DNA of 64,000 nucleotides from Propionicimonas sp. (GTDB lineage Bacteria > Actinomycetota > Actinomycetes > Propionibacteriales > Propionibacteriaceae): contig VMSW01000007.1 in assembly GCA_013791955.1 (NCBI GenBank), forward strand, positions 1,302,001 to 1,366,000, written 5' to 3'. Position numbers and translations under genes: made by a program. Of this stretch, positions 1 through 8,748 are shown one piece after another. The notes beneath the pieces were generated by a model that saw only the letters and a list, made by a program, of their open reading frames with translations, was not told the DNA's origin and made no database searches. Position 1 is the first letter of the stretch. Each line of letters starts with the position of its first letter.

Positions 1-227
1 ACTCGGCCAGTGGCCACCGACTTACCATCGACCACGGCAAGGTGGGCGCGCATCGGCTGGTCACGGTCTATCTGCACGCCCGCAGTTATTCGGTGCGAGT
101 GGGCCAGCAGGTAACCGGCGGGCAGGTGGTTGGCAAAGTCGGCTCCACTGGCTGGAGCACCGGGTGCCACCTGCATTTCAGCGTGTTGCTGGACGGTCGG
201 CTTGTTGATCCCGAGCGCTACCTGTGA
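1..227 (+). CDS. M23 family metallopeptidase, C-terminal fragment
   Basis: This is the 3' end of a gene that begins before the window. The open frame runs from about base 3 to the TGA at 225-227. The 74 visible residues are the end of a LytM/peptidase M23 domain: an IDHG strand, then VYLHA, a VGQQV...GGQVVGKVGSTG stretch, and the terminal CHLHF that carries the last zinc-ligand histidine of the family. Such proteins cut peptide cross-links in peptidoglycan and are usually exported; the signal peptide would lie outside the window. An in-frame ATG at 42 is internal to the domain and is not the start. Confidence 0.85.
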   Translation, partial: SASGHRLTIDHGKVGAHRLVTVYLHARSYSVRVGQQVTGGQVVGKVGSTGWSTGCHLHFSVLLDGRLVDPERYL

Positions 228-254
228 CCCCTCAGGATGTCGCAGCCGAACTCA

Positions 255-1196
255 TCAAGCCCGCGGGTGGGCCTGTTGATAAGCCGTCCGCAGGCGTTCG
301 GTAGTGACGTGGGTATAGAGCTGAGTGGTGGCCAGCGATGAATGGCCCAACATCTCCTGCACCGCACGTAGGTCGGCTCCGCCTGCCAACAGGTGGGTGG
401 CCATCGCGTGCCGCAGCCCGTGGGGACCGAGATCTGGCGCATCCGGCACGGAGCCGAGCGCGCGATGAACGATCCGCCGCACCACTCGAGGATCGATTCG
501 CCCACCCCGATCACCCACGAACAGCGCCGAGCCGGCCGATCTTGCCGCCAAGTGGGGGCGGAGCCTGAGCCAGGCATCCAATGCCGCCAATGCCGGGGCC
601 CCCAACGGCGCGGTTCGCTCCTTGCCCCCTTTGCCTAACACCCGCAACAGACCACGGGCGTGATCCAGATCGTCGATGTCCAACCCGCAGGCCTCTGAAA
701 CGCGGATTCCGGCGGCGTATAGGACCTCCACGATGGCAACATCGCGACGCGCGGCGGCCACTTCCTCGGGCACTGTCGGCAGTTCGGCGTCGGCAGCCAA
801 CGCGTCCAATACCTGGCGCATCTGGCTGATTTCCAGGGTCGGGGGCAGGCGTCGGTCAACTCTCGGCGAGCGCAGAGCTGCGGCGGGATCGCTGGCGAGG
901 CGCCCGGTGTGGTGCGCCCAGGCGAAAAAGGAACGGGTGGCCGCTGCCCGCCGCTGCAGGGTGGCCCGCCCGGCACCGCCGGCATACATGTTGGCCAACC
1001 AGGTACGCAGGCTGGCCAGGCTCACCTGTTCGGGGTTGGGCTCACCGACTCGCTCCAGATGGCCGAATAGCGCCCGCAGATCGCCCAGATAGGCCCGCAC
1101 CGTGTGCGGCGAACAGCCCCGCTCCAGCCGCAGATACTCACCAAAATCGGCCAGCAGGTGGGCCACGGCGGGCGAAAGCTCCACATCGGACTGCAT
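255..1196 (-). CDS. xerC: Tyrosine recombinase XerC
   Basis: Site-specific recombinase that, with XerD, resolves chromosome dimers at dif. With the ATG at 1196 it is 313 aa, close to the family norm of about 300. The N-terminal SAM-like core-binding domain (about residues 5-95) is followed by the catalytic domain with the full set R165, K189 (GKGGKER), H259 and R262 (HGLRH), H285 (LGHSS) and Y294. The frame stays open to a TTG at 1244, adding 16 low-complexity residues; neither start has a strong ribosome site, so the start is uncertain. XerC rather than XerD is inferred from the actinobacterial context next to an M23 peptidase. Confidence 0.9.
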   Translation of the reverse strand: MQSDVELSPAVAHLLADFGEYLRLERGCSPHTVRAYLGDLRALFGHLERVGEPNPEQVSLASLRTWLANMYAGGAGRATLQRRAAATRSFFAWAHHTGRLASDPAAALRSPRVDRRLPPTLEISQMRQVLDALAADAELPTVPEEVAAARRDVAIVEVLYAAGIRVSEACGLDIDDLDHARGLLRVLGKGGKERTAPLGAPALAALDAWLRLRPHLAARSAGSALFVGDRGGRIDPRVVRRIVHRALGSVPDAPDLGPHGLRHAMATHLLAGGADLRAVQEMLGHSSLATTQLYTHVTTERLRTAYQQAHPRA

Positions 1197-1283
1197 GCGC
1201 CCAGCGTCACCCCCTGGTGCCGGAGGCGCAAGCGGACTCGCCAACAGCCTTAAGATGGCCGGAGTTCTGAGAGGAGTCGTGGA

Positions 1284-1874
1284 GTGGATATTGAGGAGTT
1301 CCTGACTGGGGGGAAGCTACGCCGAATCACCCGCTGGGGTGAGGACGTCATGCATGCCAAGACCAGGCCGGTGACCGAATTCGACGAGGAACTCCACACC
1401 CTCATCCGAGACATGTTCACCACCATGGCCGACTCCCATGGCGTCGGCTTAGCCGCAACCCAGGTGGGGGTCGACTTGGCCGTCTTCATCTACGACTGCC
1501 CCGACGCCGACGATGTTTACCACCACGGGATCGTCTGCAATCCGGAAGTGAAGCTCCCCGAAGGCGACAAACGCAACTTCGAATCCACCGAAGAAGGCTG
1601 CCTATCCCTTCCCGGGGCCTACCAGCCATTGGCCCGGCCCGACAAAGCAACAGTCAGCGGCCAGGACCCTTGGGGAAACCCGGTCACAGTAGAGGGCACC
1701 GGCCTGCTGGCCCGCTGCTTCCAGCACGAAACCGACCATCTCAATGGCACCGTCTTTGGTGATCGCCTCTCCACCCGATTGCGCCGCAAGCTGTACGCCC
1801 AAGCCGAGGAGCTGGCCCACCTTTACCCATCGGACTGGCCGTTGACTCCGCGGGCGACCTCAGCCGACGGCTAG
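1284..1874 (+). CDS. def: Peptide deformylase
   Basis: Removes the formyl group from the N-terminal methionine of new proteins. All three family motifs are present: GVGLAATQ at 53-60, EGCLS at 104-108 with the metal-binding Cys106, and HETDH at 148-152 with the other two metal ligands and the catalytic Glu. The GTG start at 1284 follows a purine-rich GAGAGGAG about 9 bases upstream. At 196 aa it is within the range of actinobacterial deformylases. Its stop codon overlaps the stop of the convergent methyltransferase gene in the shared bases CTAG (1871-1874). Confidence 0.95.
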   Translation: MDIEEFLTGGKLRRITRWGEDVMHAKTRPVTEFDEELHTLIRDMFTTMADSHGVGLAATQVGVDLAVFIYDCPDADDVYHHGIVCNPEVKLPEGDKRNFESTEEGCLSLPGAYQPLARPDKATVSGQDPWGNPVTVEGTGLLARCFQHETDHLNGTVFGDRLSTRLRRKLYAQAEELAHLYPSDWPLTPRATSADG

Positions 1875-2689
1875 TCGACGCGCTCGCCAAGCGCGTAACA
1901 GGCAACGGCTGCGGCTGCGGCCACATTGAGCGAGTCGATTCCCGCCCGCATTGGGATTCGCACGGCCACATCCGCTTGGCTGGTCCACTTCGAGCTCAGG
2001 CCATGCCCCTCGGTACCCAGCAAGATCGCCAGCTTGCGCGGTGCCGCTCGCAGCTGATGGGCAAAGTCGTCCAGCGCAACGGAATCGGGCCGCAGCGTCA
2101 GTGCAGCCACGGTGAATCCACCCTGATGCAGCGCCGGAATCGCGCCAGCCCAGTCGTCTAACCGCGCCCAGGGCAGCGAAAGCACCGACCCCATCGACAC
2201 CTTCACCGCTCGGCGATAGAGCGGATCGGCGCATCGCGGGCTGAGTAGTAGACCGTCCCACCCCAGTCCGGCAGCGCTTCTGGCGATGGCACCAACATTG
2301 GCATGATCAACAATGTCTTCGGTGACGACCAGTCGATTCGAGTTCGCCACCAGCCCGGCCACGGAATGCCGCTGCTCGCGATACAAAGAAGCCAGCGCAC
2401 CACGATGGACATGAAAGCCGGTTACCTGTTCGGCCAATTCCTCACTCACCAGGTAAACCGGCACCTCGGGCTGGCTGGCCACCAAGTCGTCCAGCTCAGG
2501 CAGCCAGCGCCGAGCCAATAGGTAGGAGCGCGGTCGGTAGCCGGCTTCGACCGCCCGCCGGATCACCTTTGCGCCTTCGGCAATGAACAGGCCCTCGGCA
2601 GCCTCCAAGCTGCGGCGCAGCGATGATTCACGGAGCCGCACATAGTCGGCCAGCCGTGAATCATCGGCCGTCTCAATCTCGATCAACAT
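1871..2689 (-). CDS. SpoU/TrmH family RNA 2'-O-methyltransferase
   Basis: SPOUT-class methyltransferase of 272 aa that would transfer a methyl group from SAM to a ribose of rRNA or tRNA. Residues about 20-100 form the SpoU substrate-binding domain. The catalytic domain shows motif 1 (HANVGAIARSA, with the Asn and Arg of the family), motif 2 (LGTEGHGL) and motif 3 (IPMRAGIDSLNVAAAAAV), which form the trefoil knot. The exact target nucleotide cannot be read from the sequence. It converges with def, with overlapping stop codons. Confidence 0.88.
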   Translation of the reverse strand: MLIEIETADDSRLADYVRLRESSLRRSLEAAEGLFIAEGAKVIRRAVEAGYRPRSYLLARRWLPELDDLVASQPEVPVYLVSEELAEQVTGFHVHRGALASLYREQRHSVAGLVANSNRLVVTEDIVDHANVGAIARSAAGLGWDGLLLSPRCADPLYRRAVKVSMGSVLSLPWARLDDWAGAIPALHQGGFTVAALTLRPDSVALDDFAHQLRAAPRKLAILLGTEGHGLSSKWTSQADVAVRIPMRAGIDSLNVAAAAAVACYALGERVD

Positions 2690-2724
2690 CGCTGGGCAGT
2701 CTAGGCCCGGCTACGCCACCCAGA

Positions 2725-2744
2725 GCCACCCGCTGCCGGGTGGC
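2725..2744 (-). terminator. Hairpin downstream of the SPFH/NfeD pair
   Basis: An 8-bp inverted repeat (GCCACCCG / CGGGTGGC) with a 4-base loop lies between the stop of the SPFH gene and the start of the SpoU methyltransferase, both on the minus strand. No T-run follows, which is common for actinobacterial terminators. Function is inferred. Confidence 0.4.
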
Positions 2745-2753
2745 CCGACCCTG

Positions 2754-3935
2754 TCAGCGCGCCTGATCTTCCCCCGGCTCAAGCTGTGGTTCGGCTTGGG
2801 CGACCGGCGCAGGCGGAATCGGGCCGCCGGTGAGGGCATTGCCCTTACCCGGGGAGGCTAGTCGAGCCGCACGCTTACCCTCCAACGCCTCCGCCTCGGC
2901 GATGGCCTGCTGCACCGAAGCCGCCGAACTGGCCTCGTCGACCTTCTTTTGCGCTTCGATCTCGGCAAACACATCCACCACCTCCGGGGTCTCGAAATCA
3001 CCCGCGGTCGCTTCGCCCGGAATGCCCTTGGCCGACCCGGCCAAGCTGCCAAGACCCTTCAACGCATCGTTGAGTTCACTGGGGATGATCCACATCTTGT
3101 TGGACTCGCCCCTGGCCAGGTTCGGCAGCATCCGCAGGTACTGATAGGCCAGCAGCGATTGGGTGGGCTTGCCGGCGTGGATGGCATTGAACGTGGTGGT
3201 GATGGCTTGCGCTTCACCTTCGGCCCGCAGCATGGACGCCTGCCGATCGGCTTGGGCGCGCAACACCGCCGACTCCCGCTCGCCTTGCGCTCGCAAAATC
3301 GCCGATTCCCGATCACCGGAGGCCGACAGGATCTGCGATTGGCGCTGGCCTTCGGCCATCAGAATCGCCGCCCGCTTGTCGCGCTCAGCGCGGGCACCCT
3401 TCTCCATCGCGTCGCGGATAGTGGCTGGCGGCTCGATCGAGCGCAACTCGACCCGGTTCACCTTGATACCCCACTTGCCAGTGGCCTCGTCCAGGACCGC
3501 CCGCAGCTTCTGGTTGATCTCCTCGCGGCTGGTTAGGGTCTGCTCCAGATCCAGACCGCCAATGATGTTTCGCAGCGTGGTCATGGTCAGCTGCTCGATG
3601 GCCTGAATGTAGTTCTGCGCCTCATAGGCGGCTCGAACCGGATCAACCACCTGGAAGTAGATCACCGAGTCAATACTCACCATCAGGTTGTCTTCGGTAA
3701 TTACCGCCTGCGGTGGGAATGGCACCACGACTTCGCGCATGTCCATCGTGTAGCGGACGGTGTCGACCACGGGCACCAGAAGATGTGGGCCAGGCTCCAA
3801 AGTGCGCCGGAACTTGCCCAAACGCTCGACCACCGCGACCTGCTGCTGCCGAATAACCCGAACTGAGCGCATCAACACCGTGACCACCACGGCGAGCACC
3901 ACAATCCAAGCGATCAGGGCTAGTAACTCCCCCAT
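2754..3935 (-). CDS. SPFH/Band 7 membrane protein (stomatin/QmcA-like)
   Basis: 393 aa. One N-terminal membrane segment (about residues 3-22) anchors the protein. The Band 7 domain follows (about 25-200; PGPHLLVPVVD, MDMREVVVPFPPQAVITEDN and YFQVVDP stretches are typical). A long helical region rich in Ala/Glu/Arg has tandem ILRAQGERES/VLRAQADRQ-like repeats that probably form a coiled coil. The C-terminus is Pro/Glu-rich. Family members form oligomeric rings at membrane microdomains and often regulate membrane proteases. The NfeD-like gene lies immediately upstream in the same direction, the usual stomatin/NfeD pairing. Confidence 0.9.
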   Translation of the reverse strand: MGELLALIAWIVVLAVVVTVLMRSVRVIRQQQVAVVERLGKFRRTLEPGPHLLVPVVDTVRYTMDMREVVVPFPPQAVITEDNLMVSIDSVIYFQVVDPVRAAYEAQNYIQAIEQLTMTTLRNIIGGLDLEQTLTSREEINQKLRAVLDEATGKWGIKVNRVELRSIEPPATIRDAMEKGARAERDKRAAILMAEGQRQSQILSASGDRESAILRAQGERESAVLRAQADRQASMLRAEGEAQAITTTFNAIHAGKPTQSLLAYQYLRMLPNLARGESNKMWIIPSELNDALKGLGSLAGSAKGIPGEATAGDFETPEVVDVFAEIEAQKKVDEASSAASVQQAIAEAEALEGKRAARLASPGKGNALTGGPIPPAPVAQAEPQLEPGEDQAR

Positions 3936-3953
3936 TGACTCTCCTTAGCTTGT

Positions 3954-3970
3954 CGACCCCAGCGGGGTCG
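3954..3970 (-). other. Intercistronic hairpin between the NfeD and SPFH genes
   Basis: A perfect 7-bp inverted repeat, CGACCCC-AGC-GGGGTCG, sits in the 39-base gap between the two genes. It could set relative expression or mRNA stability within the operon. No function is proven by the sequence. Confidence 0.35.
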
Positions 3971-3974
3971 GGTT

Positions 3975-4430
3975 TCAGGGCAACGCCTGGTGCCGCGGGT
4001 ACACCACGGCCACCGCCCCATCGATCTGATAGACCTCAATCTCACTACCCTCAGCGATGACCCCTTCGACCGAACGTGCGGTCCAGGATTCGCCATTCAC
4101 TTTCGCCTCGCCACCAGCGGTGGTGATCTGGGAAGTCGCAGTGCCGATCGAACCGATCATCTTGTCCATGCTGGAGCGATAACCCGGGGCTGAGCGCACC
4201 CGCTGCAAAAGGGTGGGGCGCAGCAACGCCAACATCGCCACCGCAACCGCCAGCGCGATCGCGATCTGCAACCAGAACAGTCCTGGGAAGAAAACTGCGG
4301 CGGTCGCACCGGCCAGCGCCCCGGCAGCCAACATCAGCAAGGTGAAATCCAAAGTGGCGGTCTCAGTAACCGCCAACACACCGGCGAGCACCAGCCAGAC
4401 CAGCCACGCGTTCTCGGCTACCCACTGCAT
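3975..4430 (-). CDS. NfeD-like membrane protein
   Basis: 151 aa. Three to four hydrophobic segments fill residues about 8-68 (WLVWLVLAGVLAVTET, then LMLAAGALAG, then LQIAIALAVAVAMLALL). A soluble C-terminal beta domain follows at about 90-145 (IGSIGTATSQI, GEAKVNGESW, IAEGSEIEVYQIDG) and matches the NfeD OB fold. It is the short, protease-less class of NfeD, first gene of a two-gene operon with the SPFH protein. The role is assumed to be partner of the SPFH ring. Confidence 0.85.
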   Translation of the reverse strand: MQWVAENAWLVWLVLAGVLAVTETATLDFTLLMLAAGALAGATAAVFFPGLFWLQIAIALAVAVAMLALLRPTLLQRVRSAPGYRSSMDKMIGSIGTATSQITTAGGEAKVNGESWTARSVEGVIAEGSEIEVYQIDGAVAVVYPRHQALP

Positions 4431-4536
4431 ATTCCCCCACCCCGATCAGTTCACCCGCGTCATTGCACGTCATCGATCCCGCATTGCCACCATCATGCCA
4501 ACCCACCACGAATTCCGCGGCACCCGGGCACGTCCT

Positions 4537-5334
4537 TCAACCGAAACTCGGACGGAAAGTAGCCCGCGCCGACCAGCGACCACCGGCTGTGGAGATTTCC
4601 AGCGGCAAATCGAAGGTGTAGCTCATCAACGAAGCGGTGAGCGTCTGCGCCAACGGCCCGGCGGCCACCATTCGCCCGTGCTTGAGCAGCAAGGCGTGGG
4701 TGATCCCTAGGGGGATCTCCTCCACGTGATGGGTGACCAGCACGGTGGTGGGGGCATGGGGGTCGAGGCACAACTCGCCCAAAGTACCCACTAGCGCTTC
4801 CCGTCCAGCGAGATCCAGACCCGCTGCCGGTTCATCCAACAGCAGCATCTCGGGGTCGGTCATCAGCGCCCGGGCGATCTGGACGCGCTTACGCTCCCCC
4901 TCGCTCAAGGTGCCGAAGGTGCGCTCAGCAAGGTGCTCAACCTGGAGCCGCCGCATCAGCCCAGCGGCTCGTTCGTGATCCAGCTGGTCATACTCCTCAC
5001 GCCAGCGGCCCATCACCGCGTAGGCCGCCGAAACCACCACATCGGAAACCTTCTCCGATTTCGGGATCCGATCAGCCAACGCAGCCGAAGTGACCCCGAT
5101 TCGCGGCCGCAGGTCAAAGACGTCCACCGCACCAAGTCGCTCGCCGAGCAGCGAGACCCGGCCCCGGGAAGGATGAAACTGGGCGCCCAACACCTGGAGC
5201 AGAGTGGTCTTGCCAGCGCCGTTTGGGCCAATTACCACCCAGCGTTCGTGATCGTTGATCGACAGCGACACTGAATCAAGCAGCCTGGCTCCCGATCGAA
5301 TGATCGAAACTTCCTCCAGCTGCGCAACCGTCAT
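4537..5334 (-). CDS. ABC transporter ATP-binding protein
   Basis: 265 aa single nucleotide-binding domain. Walker A is GPNGAGKTT (about 37-45), the signature is LSEGERKR (about 145), Walker B is MLLLDEP and the H-loop is VTHHVEE. The Walker A through H-loop layout resembles the stand-alone ModF/YdiF-like ATPases. No permease or binding protein lies nearby, so substrate and partner are unknown. It lies downstream of fabG-fabI on the same strand with a 75-base gap and could be cotranscribed. Confidence 0.85.
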   Translation of the reverse strand: MTVAQLEEVSIIRSGARLLDSVSLSINDHERWVVIGPNGAGKTTLLQVLGAQFHPSRGRVSLLGERLGAVDVFDLRPRIGVTSAALADRIPKSEKVSDVVVSAAYAVMGRWREEYDQLDHERAAGLMRRLQVEHLAERTFGTLSEGERKRVQIARALMTDPEMLLLDEPAAGLDLAGREALVGTLGELCLDPHAPTTVLVTHHVEEIPLGITHALLLKHGRMVAAGPLAQTLTASLMSYTFDLPLEISTAGGRWSARATFRPSFG

Positions 5335-5409
5335 ACGGCCAACCTACCCAACTCCGGCCTGCCCCGGCTCGATTGCTGGGCACCGGCCTGGCGAGGCTCG
5401 GGTGGCGGT

Positions 5410-6180
5410 TCAGGCCCCGGTGGAGTGCAACCCGCCGTCGACGTGGACCATCTCGCCGGTGGTGGCCGGGAACCAATCACTCAGCAGGGCAACCACAGCC
5501 TTCGCGGTGGCCGTGGAGTCGTGGGTATCCCAGCCCAATGGAGCGCGATGCTCCCAGATGTTGTTGAAGGCATCGGCTCCCGGAATCGCCTTCTTGGCAA
5601 TCGTGTCCAGCGGCCCAGCAGCGACCAGATTGCAGCGCACCCCGTCCGCACCCAGGAAGCGAGCCAGGTAACGGTTGGCGCTTTCCAGGGCCGCCTTGGA
5701 GACGCCCATCCAGTCGTAGGTCGGCCAAGACATCCGGGCATCGAAGGTGAGCCCGACCACGGAGGCGTTGGCCGAGAACATCGGCTTGCAGGCCATCGTC
5801 AAGCTAACCAACGAGTAGGCCGAGACCTGCATCGCAGTGCTGACGTCGACGAACGGCGTGGTCAGAAACTTGCCACCAAGGGCCGTCTCCGGATTGGCGT
5901 AGGCAATGGAGTGCACCACGCCGTCGAGGTGGTCGAAATGCTCACCCAGCAGTTCCGGCAAGCGCGCAAGATGGTCTTCGTTGGTGACGTCCAACTCCAA
6001 CAGCGGCGGGGCCGGGTCGAGCTTGTTCAACACCCGCGAAGTGAGGCTCATCGCCCGCCCGAAGTTCGAGACCACCACGTTGGCGCCTTCGGCCTGGGCG
6101 ATCTCGGCCACTCGGTAGCCGATCGAAGTGTTCAACGTCACCCCGGCGACCAGGATGTTCTTGCCTTCTAGAATTCCCAT
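5410..6180 (-). CDS. fabI: Enoyl-[acyl-carrier-protein] reductase (NADH), InhA-like
   Basis: Last reduction of each FAS-II elongation cycle: trans-2-enoyl-ACP to acyl-ACP using NADH. The 256-aa form starts at ATG 6180, preceded by GAAGAGAGA; the frame is open further upstream but those 22 residues overlap the end of fabG and are discarded. Residues TLNTSIGYRVAE form the variant dinucleotide loop, and Tyr155-x6-Lys162 in YDWMGVSK is the catalytic pair, matching the InhA spacing. It lies 19 bases after fabG, the same order as mabA-inhA in mycobacteria. Confidence 0.92.
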   Translation of the reverse strand: MGILEGKNILVAGVTLNTSIGYRVAEIAQAEGANVVVSNFGRAMSLTSRVLNKLDPAPPLLELDVTNEDHLARLPELLGEHFDHLDGVVHSIAYANPETALGGKFLTTPFVDVSTAMQVSAYSLVSLTMACKPMFSANASVVGLTFDARMSWPTYDWMGVSKAALESANRYLARFLGADGVRCNLVAAGPLDTIAKKAIPGADAFNNIWEHRAPLGWDTHDSTATAKAVVALLSDWFPATTGEMVHVDGGLHSTGA

Positions 6181-6199
6181 TGTCTCTCTTCTTCCTGGT

Positions 6200-6925
6200 T
6201 CAGTAGCCCATACCAAGGCCACCGTCGACCGGCAGCACAATTCCACTCACGTAGCCAGCCTGATCTGAGGCCAGGTAGCTCACCGCCGCCGACACCTCGG
6301 CTACCACGCCGAAGCGTCCGGCCGGGATCTGGGAGCGGTACTTGTCCGAGATCGCATCGCCGAGCACAGCGGTCATATCGGTTTCGATGAAGCCGGGGGC
6401 AACCACGTTCGCCGTGACGCCACGCCCACCCAACTCCCTGGTCAAGGAGCGAGCCATCCCCACCAGACCAGCTTTGGAGGCCGAGTAGTTGACCTGACCG
6501 GCCGAGCCGTACAAGCCGACGACCGACCCAATGAAGATGATTCGACCGAAACGCGCCCGGATCATCGACTTGGCCGCCCGCTTGGCGCAGCGGAAGGCGC
6601 CGGAGAGATTCACCCGGATCACCTGGTCGAAGTCGTCCTCACTCATCCGAAGCACCAGCGTGTCCTTGGTGATTCCGGCGTTGGCCACCAGTACCTCGAT
6701 CGGGCCGTGCGCTGCTTCGGCCTGCGCAAAAGCTGCCTCAACCGCGGCCGGATCGGTGATGTCACAGGCGATTCCCAAGGCACCTTCTGGAGCGCCGCCG
6801 GAGGTGGAAAGCCCGGCCACCTTGTGCCCAGCTGCCACGAAGTCGGCCGTGATCGCCGCCCCGATTCCCCGGCTGGAGCCGGTCACCAGGACGCTGCGCG
6901 GCGTGGGCGTTGTCGATTCAGTCAC
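6200..6925 (-). CDS. fabG: 3-oxoacyl-[acyl-carrier-protein] reductase (FabG/MabA)
   Basis: Short-chain dehydrogenase of 241 aa that reduces 3-oxoacyl-ACP with NADPH in fatty-acid elongation. It shows the TGSSRGIG cofactor motif (15-22), NAG (82-84), the catalytic Ser134, Tyr147 and Lys151 (YSASK), PGFIETDMT, and the C-terminal VDGGLGMGY. GTG start at 6925 with no clear Shine-Dalgarno sequence. First gene of the fabG-fabI pair; the promoter is expected in the divergent gap 6926-7124. Confidence 0.92.
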   Translation of the reverse strand: MTESTTPTPRSVLVTGSSRGIGAAITADFVAAGHKVAGLSTSGGAPEGALGIACDITDPAAVEAAFAQAEAAHGPIEVLVANAGITKDTLVLRMSEDDFDQVIRVNLSGAFRCAKRAAKSMIRARFGRIIFIGSVVGLYGSAGQVNYSASKAGLVGMARSLTRELGGRGVTANVVAPGFIETDMTAVLGDAISDKYRSQIPAGRFGVVAEVSAAVSYLASDQAGYVSGIVLPVDGGLGMGY

Positions 6926-7124
6926 GGCGGAAGGTTAGCGGAAGCAACGCCATCGACAGCAGTCCGGTCTTGGGCAGCGGCCCGGCGCGCCGGGTCACCA
7001 GGGGAAAACCGGGGCAAATTCTTGCCACCATGCGCTTCAATGGAGACGTTCACCGGGATGATTGAAACTGATCGATGCTGATCGTCCACCCGGCACCGCT
7101 AACCCCTGGCTAAGGACGGAAAGT

Positions 7125-7895
7125 GTGAAGAAAGGTCTCGGCCTACTCCTGGCGATCCTGGCGATCTCGTCGACGGCCTGCGCCCCGACTCCCCCTGGGC
7201 CAGCAGCCCCTCAACTGGTCGGCACCTTCTGGGTGGTGACCAAGATCGGGGACGCCGCGACCCTCACCGATCACCAGCCCACCATGCGATTCGAGGACGG
7301 CACCGTGCTCGGCTCAGCTGGCTGCAACCACTACTCCGGCGCCTACACAGCCGCCGGCGGCGAACTCGCCATCACCCAAGTCGCTATCTCGGAGATGGCC
7401 TGCCTCGACGAGCAGGTCACCGCTCAGGAGACCGCCTTCACCGCCGCCTTGGGCAGGATCGCCAAAGTCGCCACTGCCGCCGACGGTCTCGAACTGCGCG
7501 ATGCCGCCGGCCAGCCGCTGCTCAGCCTGGCCCCTCCCCGCCCGGAGCCGTCCCCGCGGCCGCTGGTTGGCACCACCTGGGAGCTGACCACCATCAGGAC
7601 CGGGGAGGTCGCCAGTTCACTGGTCAGCGGTAGTTCGGTGAGTCTCCAACTGAAGGAGACCAGCTACCAGGGCAAGGCCTGCAATACCTTCGGTGGCGAG
7701 GTGAGCGTGACCGGGACCGGCATCAAGTTCGGGTCGCCGCACTCGACCAAGATGGCCTGTAAATCCACCGACATCAGCGCGCAGGAGGCCACAGTGCTCG
7801 GGATGCTTGCCCAGCTGTCGACCTGGAGCATCACCGGTACTCAGTTGAGCTTGTCTGCCCCGGACGGCTCCGGATTGGACTTCCGCGCCAAGTGA
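7125..7895 (+). CDS. Lipoprotein with two META/HslJ domains
   Basis: 256 aa from GTG 7125, which follows AAGGACGGA. The N-terminus is Lys-rich and hydrophobic and ends in STAC, a lipobox, so the mature protein should be anchored outside the membrane through the Cys near residue 19. Two META-like repeats follow: about 30-130 (LVGTFWVVTKI, GSAGCNHYSGAY, ISEMAC, QETAFTAAL) and about 150-250 (LVGTTWELTTI, GKACNTFGGE, TKMAC). HslJ-type proteins are linked to stress resistance but have no defined reaction. The stop overlaps the next start (GTGA), so the two genes are probably translationally coupled. Confidence 0.85.
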   Translation: MKKGLGLLLAILAISSTACAPTPPGPAAPQLVGTFWVVTKIGDAATLTDHQPTMRFEDGTVLGSAGCNHYSGAYTAAGGELAITQVAISEMACLDEQVTAQETAFTAALGRIAKVATAADGLELRDAAGQPLLSLAPPRPEPSPRPLVGTTWELTTIRTGEVASSLVSGSSVSLQLKETSYQGKACNTFGGEVSVTGTGIKFGSPHSTKMACKSTDISAQEATVLGMLAQLSTWSITGTQLSLSAPDGSGLDFRAK

Positions 7896-8698
7896 GCCTC
7901 GACCAAGCTGCCGAGTTGCTGGCCTGCCCCGTCTGTCGGGGCAGCCTTCGGGTGGCGGCCCACACCGTGGGCTGCGAAGCCGGCCACAGTTTCGATATCG
8001 CCCGTCAGGGCTATGTGAACCTGTTGGGCGCGGCCGAACCGGCCAATGCCGATACCGCCGCCATGCTGGACGCCCGGGCGCGAGTGCATGCCGCCGGAGT
8101 GTTCGACACCGTCACTGAGATGATCGCCACCATGGCCAGCGGACGATCCCGGGTGCTCGAAGCCGGTGCCGGAACTGGCCACTACCTGGCCGGCGCATTA
8201 GGTGAGGATGCCGACGCGATCGGCGTGGCGGTGGATGTATCCAAAGCTGCGGCGCGCCATTGCGTCCGCACCGATCCCCGGATCGCAGCGTTGGTAGCCG
8301 ACGTCTGGCGTCCACTGCCCTTGCAGGATCGCTGCCTCGAGGTCGTCTTGGCGGTTTTCGCACCGCGCAACCTGCCCGAGTTCGCGCGCGTCCTGCACCC
8401 GGCGGGGCGGTTCATCGCGGTGACGCCGAGGGCCGGTCATCTGGTGGGGCTGCGTGATGCCTACGGCCTGCTGGACGTCCCCACGGCCAAGGCCGAACAG
8501 CTGGCTGCCGCAGCAGCAGAGTTCTTCGATCTGATCGACACCCGGGTGATCAAATATCGAGTGCCAGTTGACGAAGCACTAGCCACCGACCTAATCGCAA
8601 TGGGCCCCAATGCCTTCCACCAAGTGCCCCGCACAGTTACCGCCTCGGTGATCAGCATCGATGTGACCGTCCAGTCATTTCGCCCGCTCAATAGCTGA
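7892..8698 (+). CDS. rRNA (guanine-N1)-methyltransferase, RlmA-like
   Basis: 268 aa from GTG 7892. The N-terminal zinc finger is CPVCRGSL...CEAGHSFD (C-x2-C, C-x3-H; about residues 12-33), the mark of RlmA(I)/RlmA(II) enzymes that methylate N1 of a guanine in 23S helix 35. The Rossmann SAM motif is VLEAGAGTGHYL at about 90. Gram-positive relatives (RlmA(II), TlrB) act on G748, and modification there affects macrolide binding. The base specificity is inferred from lineage. It overlaps the META lipoprotein by four bases. Confidence 0.85.
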   Translation: MSLDQAAELLACPVCRGSLRVAAHTVGCEAGHSFDIARQGYVNLLGAAEPANADTAAMLDARARVHAAGVFDTVTEMIATMASGRSRVLEAGAGTGHYLAGALGEDADAIGVAVDVSKAAARHCVRTDPRIAALVADVWRPLPLQDRCLEVVLAVFAPRNLPEFARVLHPAGRFIAVTPRAGHLVGLRDAYGLLDVPTAKAEQLAAAAAEFFDLIDTRVIKYRVPVDEALATDLIAMGPNAFHQVPRTVTASVISIDVTVQSFRPLNS

Positions 8699-8748
8699 CA
8701 TCCCCAGTTCTTCCCGCTGGCTACGCCTCGGGCTGCGAAGATGGCCCT

